From an uncultured Porphyromonadaceae bacterium (lineage in GTDB: Bacteria > Bacteroidota > Bacteroidia > Bacteroidales > Muribaculaceae): a stretch of DNA of 7,327 bases. A program made the translations under genes and the position numbers. The stretch spans positions 1-7,327 of the forward strand of contig UREH01000117.1 of the NCBI GenBank assembly GCA_900546835.1. Reading direction: 5' to 3'. Below are positions 1-5,092 of the stretch, one piece after another (position 1 is the first letter of the stretch; each line of letters opens with the position of its first letter). The notes under the pieces are model-generated. The model was not told where the DNA came from. It ran no database searches and saw nothing but the letters and a program-made list of their open reading frames with translations.

Positions 1-86
1 ATCAGCAGCCGAGCCATACATTTTGCCTGTCAACGAGTTTTATCGGACAGCAATATTTATATATGAAAACGATTTTCAGAAAAATA

Positions 87-1010
87 TCATTTTTCGTAGA
101 GTTTGGCCATATCACGTGATCGGCGAGCTACTAAATCCCGTAGCCACAGAGGTGTCAGCACCTCGATGTCATTGCCGTGGCTCATAATTTCCTGAATGAA
201 ATCATAGGCAGGAGACATGTAGTAACCGAAGGTGGCGAAACCATCACCGGTTTCGAGTTCCTCCTGTGTCGGATGCAGAGGGAGCGATTTGATATACTTC
301 GGAAATTCACGGAAGCATTTCAGAATAACCCTTGTTGGCTTGGAATAGCTATCCTGACAGATACCGTAGAGATTGGCAAAGTATTCTTTGGCAGAGAAAT
401 TTTCTGGATAATCAAATGTTTCCTCCAACATTACCAAGGAATGGATTCTATCCAAGGCATAAGTCAGCTGTTGCTTGTTGTCAACTGTTTGGCCGAGCAT
501 ATACCAACGCCTTTTGAAAAGTTTGAGACACAGAGGTTCAAGTATTCTTTCCCTGTCATTGTTTTGCTTGGAATGGAAAGAAGTGTATCTGAACTTTATG
601 CGACGATTTTCTTTGAGTGCTTGTGATATAATGTGCAGCCATTCTCTTCCTCCGGGAATGTGTTCCAAAACAATCTTTTCAGCAATAGCTTTGTTTTCAA
701 GAATCAGAGTTTCGGTAGCCATACTGTCCGTAAGCCATCCAAGCACCTCGTTGTTCTCTATCTCATCCTTGTTTGCGATGAAATACTGACTATTCTCGCG
801 CATTGAGGAGCATTGGATGTCAACTCCCAATTCTGTTAGAATCGCCTGTCTATGATTGTGAAACGTGCGTTTGGACAACTCCGTCCCTTTATAATTTAAG
901 GACGAACGGTCCCATTTATCACTTATCTCCTTGAAAGTGATTTTTCCGGCATCAAGAATTGTATTGATCAGCCAGATATACTTGCGCATTGTTGAATCAG
1001 CCATACTCAT
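87..1010 (-). CDS. WYL-domain transcriptional regulator
   Basis: A 307-residue protein of the Bacteroidales WYL regulator type. The N-terminal part (about residues 8-65) is a winged helix-turn-helix with the family-typical stretch RKYIWLINTI, then GKITFKEI and KRTFHNHRQAI. The WYL domain covers about residues 125-195, with the name motif at W169-Y170 (WYM here) inside KRRWYMLG. The rest fits a C-terminal WCX-like extension. Such proteins bind DNA and are thought to sense a nucleotide or nucleic-acid ligand through the WYL domain. Some, such as BrxR and CapW, control anti-phage systems. I chose the ATG at 1010 because the frame can be extended upstream only to a TTG at 1028 that lies inside the -7 promoter box; the ATG at 1004 is also possible. 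The gene follows the nuclease gene in the same direction but has its own promoter and probable operator. The family call is secure; the regulated target is inferred. Confidence 0.9.
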   Translation of the reverse strand: MSMADSTMRKYIWLINTILDAGKITFKEISDKWDRSSLNYKGTELSKRTFHNHRQAILTELGVDIQCSSMRENSQYFIANKDEIENNEVLGWLTDSMATETLILENKAIAEKIVLEHIPGGREWLHIISQALKENRRIKFRYTSFHSKQNNDRERILEPLCLKLFKRRWYMLGQTVDNKQQLTYALDRIHSLVMLEETFDYPENFSAKEYFANLYGICQDSYSKPTRVILKCFREFPKYIKSLPLHPTQEELETGDGFATFGYYMSPAYDFIQEIMSHGNDIEVLTPLWLRDLVARRSRDMAKLYEK

Positions 1011-1025
1011 GTAATGATTAGACTG

Positions 1026-1033
1026 CAAAGATA
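1026..1033 (-). promoter_or_regulatory. Bacteroidetes -7 promoter box for the WYL gene
   Basis: The minus strand reads TATCTTTG here, an exact match to the Bacteroidetes primary sigma factor -7 consensus TAnnTTTG. It ends 15 nt before the ATG at 1010, giving a short leader. No clear TTG -33 element is seen 19-21 nt upstream; the inverted repeat at 1040-1064 occupies that stretch. Confidence 0.65.
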
Positions 1034-1039
1034 ATCATT

Positions 1040-1064
1040 TTGTGTGAAATTGAATTTCATACAA
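1040..1064. promoter_or_regulatory. Inverted repeat, probable operator of the WYL promoter
   Basis: Left arm TTGTGTGAAATT (1040-1051) and right arm AATTTCATACAA (1053-1064) are inverted around a single G at 1052, with 11 of 12 positions pairing. The site lies 7-31 bp upstream of the -7 box, covering the -33 region, where a bound dimer would block or direct RNA polymerase. Dyad symmetry of this size suits a dimeric winged-HTH protein. Autoregulation by the adjacent WYL protein is the simplest reading, but binding is inferred. Confidence 0.55.
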
Positions 1065-1123
1065 TTGATTCCTTGAATCCACGCAAGCGAGTATAATGGA
1101 AAGAAGCCTTTGGGACTGGAAGC

Positions 1124-2434
1124 TCAATACCCTTTCGCTTTGGCTGCTTCAAAGAAACCTCTGCAACGGATGTCACCATGAAGAGTATTTCCCCATATCA
1201 TGAAACCCTCTTTATCTTGGACTTCCTTATTGATGTCACAGGCTTTAAGAATTGATTTTACCATTTCAACCTGCTTCTCACCAGGTTTATCCTTGCACCA
1301 GAATCCCCAATAAGGTTTGTTGCTGTTGTTTGTTCCAGTCCCTGACCAACAACCAATCCAAACACCGTTTATTAAGAGGCCGAAGGAATATACTCCGCCT
1401 TGAAAGTTGTGTTTAATTTCAGGATAATCGGCAATCAGTTCTTTCTCCCATTCTTTGATGAACTCGATTGAGACAGGAGCGCGAAGTCCGTTAACTGCGT
1501 CCCTCAACTGGTCAAGATCCTTGAGAGTTTCGTCTATTGCCTGCCAATCAGATTCAGCACTGATGCCATTCAATATCTTTTCTTTAAGAAAGTCTGTTAT
1601 AGCCATCTTTAGTTTGTTGTTAAATCGGGTTGAATAAAGGCCTTTAATATAATCAGCAAATTGAATCATGCATGATTTAATAGGCATTTCTTTTTGTGGG
1701 AGAGTTTCTGCGATTTCAAGCAACCATTCAGCGAATTCATTATGAAGAGTATAAACCCTCTCCTGCGAGCGCTCAAAAATTGTTTTGTCACAATTTTTAC
1801 ACCATTCCAATTGCTCTGAAGTGTATTCATGCAACGGAAAATCACACCAGCATTCGTGCTGAGCTACTATGCATTTTCTGCTTCCATTTGGGAGTTGCAA
1901 ATCTTCAGGAAGTCTTCCCGCCGATAATCGAGGTTTCTTATATGTAAATTGGGGAAGTATTACCAAATAAATCTGACTTTCATCGTATCCATACTGACTG
2001 TTCAATCTTTTGAGATATCGGGCCAATTGATTTCTTTGGAATGTGGCATCCTTCAATTTATTCTCGATGACCAAAGCAAATGCCTTATCCAATATGGAGA
2101 CATCAAAATGAGAAGTCTCTGCCTCTATCCGAGGATTTAATAGCAAAAGATCCTTAGAAATGAATGTGTGCAAAAATGATTCAAGTATGATCGGTTTTTG
2201 CGTAGCGCAATCCCTATAGGAGAAAATAGCTCTGATAATTTTACTGGTCAAAGGCTCAGATATGCCACCAATTATATCTAAAATGCATCCATCAAATGGC
2301 GGTTTGTATGGCGACTCGGTTATGAAGCGTGATAACTCCTCAGAGAGGCTTATAAACATCTCTGCCGAATCCTCTCTCTGATTCTGATAATCAGAAAAAA
2401 GACCATATGCATTGAGTAAATCAATCTGCTTCAT
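1124..2434 (-). CDS. PD-(D/E)XK nuclease superfamily protein (PDDEXK_4-like)
   Basis: A 436-residue protein whose nuclease core lies at about residues 82-165. Visible motifs are E103/E105 in RIEAE, D111 in HFDVSI, the E124-N125-K126 triad after a hydrophobic strand (AFALVIENK), and Q136-L-A-R-Y140, matching the QxxxY motif of RecB-like and PDDEXK_4 nucleases. Together they make metal-dependent DNA cleavage the expected activity. The C-terminal 250 residues contain Cys/His- and Trp-rich patches (CKNC near 214-217, WIGCWSGTG) that may recognise substrate; I do not recognise a named domain there. The start is the ATG at 2434; the only upstream extension begins at a TTG and would run through the promoter. 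The gene stands between the broken acetyltransferase and the WYL regulator, all co-directional. Proteins of this family are often found in mobile elements and defence regions. The exact substrate is unknown. Confidence 0.8.
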   Translation of the reverse strand: MKQIDLLNAYGLFSDYQNQREDSAEMFISLSEELSRFITESPYKPPFDGCILDIIGGISEPLTSKIIRAIFSYRDCATQKPIILESFLHTFISKDLLLLNPRIEAETSHFDVSILDKAFALVIENKLKDATFQRNQLARYLKRLNSQYGYDESQIYLVILPQFTYKKPRLSAGRLPEDLQLPNGSRKCIVAQHECWCDFPLHEYTSEQLEWCKNCDKTIFERSQERVYTLHNEFAEWLLEIAETLPQKEMPIKSCMIQFADYIKGLYSTRFNNKLKMAITDFLKEKILNGISAESDWQAIDETLKDLDQLRDAVNGLRAPVSIEFIKEWEKELIADYPEIKHNFQGGVYSFGLLINGVWIGCWSGTGTNNSNKPYWGFWCKDKPGEKQVEMVKSILKACDINKEVQDKEGFMIWGNTLHGDIRCRGFFEAAKAKGY

Positions 2435-2438
2435 AAGG

Positions 2439-2446
2439 CAAAGGTA
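2439..2446 (-). promoter_or_regulatory. -7 promoter box directly before the nuclease start
   Basis: The minus strand reads TACCTTTG, matching TAnnTTTG, and only four bases (CCTT) separate it from the ATG at 2434. Transcription would start on or next to the start codon, so the mRNA would be leaderless or nearly so. No good -33 TTG lies at the usual spacing, so the call rests on the -7 box and its position. Confidence 0.45.
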
Positions 2447-2555
2447 GTCAAAAATCTCGAAATTCTTACAGCGACAAAACCAAAGCGGCCCAAAAGACCA
2501 AGTTTTATTGTTCAAGATTTCAAATTATACATAATCGTTTAATTTTAGCAACTAC

Positions 2556-3087
2556 TTACAACTCAATCGTATAAAGCACATGGGTCAGCAAGGGTGAACC
2601 CTTTGATAACTTCGGATGGTCGAACTCTCCGACTTTTGTCATCCCGATTTTCTGCATCACCCGCTCCGACGGAATATTGATTTTTAGCAGTGAATGAATA
2701 CAAACAATCTATTCTCAAACCTTTAGCCAATTTAAGCACTGCTTTGGCAGCCTCAGTCGCATAACCCTGGTTGTGATAATCAGCGGCAAGACGCCAGCCT
2801 ATTTCTATGCCGGGCGTGAAGCCTGCATCAAAGCCTATTTCATGAAGTACTACATATCCGATGAAATCTCCGGTGGATTTAAGTTCCACAGCATAAAGCC
2901 CCCAGCCTTTACGATTGAACTCATCTTGGATCCGGTTGAAGAAGGCTTCCGTCTCTCCCTCACTCAATGTTGCCAGGAAATAGCGCATGACCCGATTGTC
3001 CTTATTCATATCGGCGAATAAAGATAAATCTTCCGGTTTCCATGAACGTAATATCAGCCGTTCAGTCTCTGCATAAATCATATTCAT
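2556..3087 (-). pseudogene. GNAT family N-acetyltransferase (RimJ/RimL type), frameshifted
   Basis: The first 135 residues are a GNAT fold of the Acetyltransf_3 (RimJ/RimL-like) group: AETERLILRSW at the N-terminus, GDFIGYV (beta strand), IEIGWRL, and the acetyl-CoA loop NQGYATEA near residues 106-113. After SFTAK (131-135) the open frame changes into 39 unrelated residues ending at 2563. Dropping one A from the five-base run (plus-strand T5, 2681-2685) restores a typical GNAT tail starting INIPSERVMQKIGM and ending VLYTIEL, with a stop at 2556-2558. The repaired protein would be 176 residues, normal for the family. So this is a gene with a single +1 insertion, either a real mutation or a sequencing error. 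As read, it lacks the last core strands and is probably inactive. Its likely substrate was an amino group on a small molecule or protein; which one cannot be told. Confidence 0.85.
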
Positions 3088-3100
3088 CTCAATTTTACTG

Positions 3101-3108
3101 CAAAATTA
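3101..3108 (-). promoter_or_regulatory. -7 promoter box for the acetyltransferase gene
   Basis: The minus strand reads TAATTTTG, matching TAnnTTTG, 13 nt before the ATG at 3087. It shares the string TTTGCAGT with the WYL promoter at the same relative place. No clear -33 element is visible. Confidence 0.5.
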
Positions 3109-3259
3109 GCGAATATCGCCCATACATCATATTTTCACCATTCAAATAATTTTAGCCTTTAATAGTTGCTTTTCAGACCGTTAAATTTTGCATATCGGTT
3201 ATCTTATGGTAGTGATAACGGTTAAATTTTTCACCACCAACTCGCCATTTTACTTTGCG
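3109..3259. other. Intergenic stretch between the divergent gene blocks, with GTTA repeats
   Basis: This AT-rich stretch carries no gene. GTTAAATTTT occurs twice in direct orientation (3180-3189 and 3221-3230). Between them lies GTTATC (3198-3203) inverted against GATAAC (3214-3219) across 10 bases. Counting the middle copy, three GTTA-type repeats start at 3180, 3198 and 3221. Such clusters can serve as sites for a recombinase accessory factor or a regulator, but no match is recognised. TACTTTG at 3251-3257 resembles a -7 box lacking one spacer base and could start plus-strand transcription near 3260; this is weak. Confidence 0.35.
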
Positions 3260-3349
3260 GTTAGTAATTGTGCCAGAGGGCACCGCGCACCGGCTGCGCC
3301 GACATGCGCTCAATTCTAACTCGCGAGGGCTTCGCCGTTGCGGTTAGAA
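3260..3349 (+). promoter_or_regulatory. Structured segment with mutually exclusive hairpins (possible leader RNA)
   Basis: GTTAGTAATTG (3260-3270) pairs with CAATTCTAAC (3311-3320), leaving one bulged T. This stem encloses two small hairpins: TGCC-AGAG-GGCA (3271-3282) and GCGCA-CCGGC-TGCGC (3285-3299). The same right strand also belongs to a second hairpin: TTCTAAC (3314-3320) pairs with GTTAGAA (3343-3349), continued by CGC/GCG (3322-3324, 3340-3342) and GGC/GCC (3328-3330, 3334-3336) around a TTC loop. The two large stems cannot form together. The segment ends 31 bp before the HTH gene, so it may be a switching 5' leader; it could instead act as DNA, for example as a protein-binding or transfer site. 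There is no terminator-like U run. Confidence 0.45.
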
Positions 3350-3380
3350 AGTCAAACGAACTTCAAAACCACAAATAAAA

Positions 3381-3851
3381 ATGGAAACACCCACAATCAC
3401 TTTCGACCAGCTTCCCCACGTGGTAGGCGGTCTTTCTGAAAAACTCGACCGGGTGCTTGACCTGCTTGAAAAGGCAGGCATAACCGGCCAATCCAAACAG
3501 TCCAAGCCCTCACCCAGACTCGTGTATGCGAAAGAGGCTTGCCAGATAATCGGCAAGTCACTTTCGACACTCTACCGAGGCATCAAGGCTACGAATGACC
3601 CCATCCCGAGTTACAAGCGCGGCAAGCTCCTCTATTTCTTCGAGGATGAACTGTACGCTTGGATTGAAAAAGGAAGAAAACATCCGGTTGTACCCTCGCT
3701 TGCCGAACAAGCAGCTGCAATGACAGCCGGGATGAAACGTCGTCCTCGCGGAGGATATAATCTGTTATGCCCATGGGAACAGCAATACAGAGCAGCGACT
3801 TTCCATTGTCTGTACTTCCTATGGAATTGCAGCGTATTATCGGTGAATTGA
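3381..3851 (+). CDS. Helix-turn-helix (excisionase/MerR-like) protein
   Basis: A 156-residue protein. Residues 6-32 (ITFDQLPHVVGGLSEKLDRV) form the short amphipathic segment common at the front of Bacteroidales mobile-element HTH proteins. Residues 47-98 are an HTH_17/excisionase-like DNA-binding domain: LVYAKEACQIIGKSLSTLYR, then IPSYKRGKLLYF as the wing and ELYAWIEKGR. Proteins of this type regulate or assist excision and transfer. The last conserved-looking part is the basic MKRRPRGG near 118-125. The following 29 residues run in another frame through the start of the DUF3987 remnant and are Cys/Trp/Tyr-rich and unlikely to be functional, so the natural stop may have been lost. The ATG at 3381 follows an A-rich stretch, typical for this phylum. 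DNA binding is well supported; the target is not known. Confidence 0.85.
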   Translation: METPTITFDQLPHVVGGLSEKLDRVLDLLEKAGITGQSKQSKPSPRLVYAKEACQIIGKSLSTLYRGIKATNDPIPSYKRGKLLYFFEDELYAWIEKGRKHPVVPSLAEQAAAMTAGMKRRPRGGYNLLCPWEQQYRAATFHCLYFLWNCSVLSVN

Positions 3852-4012
3852 ACGGCAGCAACGGGTTCCCAATCGATTATACCGCTTCGGCCATGCTTGC
3901 CGCGATTTCAGTCGCAATCTGTTTCGCCGTGTGCACCAAGGATGGTATGAAGCTGTCGTGTTACTCCGCTAACAATGTTACTCCAACCGATGATGAGAGC
4001 GTTCCGAATTAA
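3767..4012 (+). pseudogene. Truncated DUF3987 (primase/helicase-like) remnant
   Basis: An 81-codon frame starting at an ATG with an in-frame stop just upstream (3758-3760). Its residues 11-47 (FPLSVLPMELQRIIGELNG, then NGFPIDYTASAMLAAISVAI) closely resemble the N-terminus of DUF3987 proteins, which in Bacteroidales mobile elements usually run to several hundred residues, carry a P-loop ATPase, and follow an HTH gene in this position. After SVAI the expected continuation, including the P-loop, is absent; the frame goes on for about 34 unrelated residues to a stop at 4010-4012. The best explanation is an internal deletion that removed most of the gene. The frame overlaps the HTH gene by 85 bp. 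The resemblance is from recall of the family, not a search; an expressed small protein cannot be excluded. Confidence 0.6.
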
Positions 4013-4121
4013 TAGCCCATATCGGCTTCCGAATATCCGTGACAAGCCGCTGTAATATCATCTCTCCTCACTCAGTAAAGCCCAATGTTCAACCGGACGA
4101 AAGTCCATAAACACTAACTCT

Positions 4122-4532
4122 ATGCCACAACCAAAACTTCAAAATTCTCAGTCATCCGAAATGACTGAATTGTCTAACCCCTCAAATAATTCAAAAAGTA
4201 TGGAAAATTCAATCTTCCCCGAAGCTCAGTCAATGACCGAGCAGAGCGCAACCGCTCAATCTAAGTCAACCCGTCCCACTGCCAAGCAGCGCAAGAGCGA
4301 CCTCGACGAATACCGCAACGCTTTCTTTGCGCCGATTAAACTCGGTAAAGGCAACAAGCATCAGGTAGCCATCAGCAATGACACGTTTGACCGCGTGGAA
4401 CGTATCGCCCGATTCTTCGGAGGTTCGGGTTACAGCGTCGGCAGCTTCATCGAGCATATCATCAATGAGCATCTTAATGCCAATGCCGCCAACTATGAAA
4501 GTTGGTTCACCGTAATCGGCAAGTCATTCTAA
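4122..4532 (+). CDS. DUF3408 domain-containing protein
   Basis: A 136-residue protein. Residues 1-60 are low in complexity, rich in Ser, Gln, Asn and Thr, and probably disordered. Residues 61-120 carry the DUF3408 pattern: DEYRNAFFAP, then KHQVAISNDTFDRVERIARF, FGG, and YSVGSFIEHIINEHL. The strand followed by two helices is what one expects of a ribbon-helix-helix-type DNA-binding fold. DUF3408 genes recur in transfer and mobilization regions of Bacteroidales conjugative and mobilizable elements, often ahead of mob genes, and this one sits directly before the putative oriT and mobC. A role in binding oriT or regulating the mob operon is inferred. Upstream, 4013-4121 holds only a 6-bp inverted repeat (CGGCTT 4023-4028, AAGCCG 4044-4049). 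The call is good; the molecular role is unproven. Confidence 0.8.
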   Translation: MPQPKLQNSQSSEMTELSNPSNNSKSMENSIFPEAQSMTEQSATAQSKSTRPTAKQRKSDLDEYRNAFFAPIKLGKGNKHQVAISNDTFDRVERIARFFGGSGYSVGSFIEHIINEHLNANAANYESWFTVIGKSF

Positions 4533-4536
4533 TCAC

Positions 4537-4687
4537 GGCCCTACGGCAGTGAAAATGGCGAAGCCATCGGCGTAGCCGGTACCCGGAAAATCTGATAAGA
4601 TTTGGAGGGTAGCAAGGTTGTGGCAATGTAAACATTTCCGATCTTGCACCCTCCCAAATCCGGGCGACCGATACGCTCCCGATGGTC
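4537..4687. other. Putative origin of transfer (oriT), hairpin-rich
   Basis: The gap before mobC is packed with inverted repeats. The main one pairs GATTT, GGAGGGT and GCAAG (4599-4603, 4604-4610, 4612-4616, one bulged A) with CTTGC, ACCCTCC and AAATC (4643-4647, 4648-4654, 4656-4660, one bulged C) across a 26-nt loop. It is flanked by CCCGG (4582-4586) and CCGGG (4660-4664). AAATCT-GATA-AGATTT (4588-4603) is a competing local hairpin. To the left, CTACG/CGTAG (4541-4545, 4571-4575) encloses ATGGC-GAA-GCCAT (4555-4567); to the right, GACC/GGTC (4666-4669, 4684-4687). ATCTTGC at 4641-4647 resembles the YATCYTG nick core known from P-type relaxases, but I cannot place nic. Position upstream of mobC and relaxase and lack of a U tract favour oriT over a terminator. 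Confidence 0.5.
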
Positions 4688-4726
4688 ACCAAAGCAACAA
4701 ATATCAATATCTAAAATCACACGAAC

Positions 4727-5092
4727 ATGACTTTTATAAAACGTAAGAAATCGCCTCCGGGCGAAACGAAGAAGCCTGTCAAATCCCGTGTCGTGAGCGT
4801 CAGACTCAATGATGGCGAACATCTTCAGGTGAAAGAGAAATGCCGTGAATCCGGCAGAAAAATATCAGATTTTTGGCGACAGGCACTGCTTAAAGCTAAT
4901 GTCATTCAAGTTGCCACACCTGAATATATGGCGTTGCTCCGACAAATCGGAAGCATGTCGAACAACCTCAACCAACTCGCAAAACGAGCCAACGAAGCCG
5001 GGTTCAAGGTTGTGAAATGGGAGTTGGAGAATCTGGCGAAGAATTTGAAATCTCTTTATCTGAAACTGTCGGATGATTGGAAGCATCAGTAA
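4727..5092 (+). CDS. mobC: Relaxosome accessory protein MobC
   Basis: A 121-residue basic protein of the plasmid/IME mobilization MobC family. A lysine-rich N-terminus (residues 1-20) leads into a ribbon-helix-helix segment: SRVVSVRLNDGEHLQVKEKC and GRKISDFWRQALLKA (about residues 20-57). The family signature LLRQIGSMSNNLNQLAKRAN (69-89) follows, with a helical tail. MobC proteins bind oriT and help open or present the nick site to the relaxase. Here the gene lies directly after the hairpin-rich putative oriT. Its last 20 bp overlap the relaxase start, a sign of translational coupling and joint production. Length and motif order are normal for the family. I see no defect. Confidence 0.9.
   Translation: MTFIKRKKSPPGETKKPVKSRVVSVRLNDGEHLQVKEKCRESGRKISDFWRQALLKANVIQVATPEYMALLRQIGSMSNNLNQLAKRANEAGFKVVKWELENLAKNLKSLYLKLSDDWKHQ

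Noticed and set aside
1..86. Possible minus-strand gene start at 21 (ATG TAT GGC TCG) and weak hairpins at 27-50 and 64-78
   Set aside because: Only seven codons are visible before the window edge, and the hairpins lack terminator features; not enough to call.
111..120. Perfect palindrome ATCACGTGAT
   Set aside because: It lies within the WYL coding region, is only 10 bp long, and can arise by chance.
177..626. Plus-strand 149-codon frame opposite the WYL gene
   Set aside because: It is antisense to a well-conserved WYL protein and shows no recognisable domain.
1011..1028. Upstream TTG start for the WYL gene
   Set aside because: The TTG lies inside the exact -7 promoter box, so it would not be transcribed; the ATG at 1010 or 1004 fits better.
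2435..2515. 27-residue N-terminal extension of the nuclease from a TTG
   Set aside because: It runs through the TACCTTTG box and has no family resemblance; the ATG at 2434 is the first plausible start.
4599..4660. Long inverted repeat read as a rho-independent terminator of the DUF3408 gene
   Set aside because: The loop is 26 nt, both arms contain bulges, and no T run follows; the context before mobC fits oriT better.
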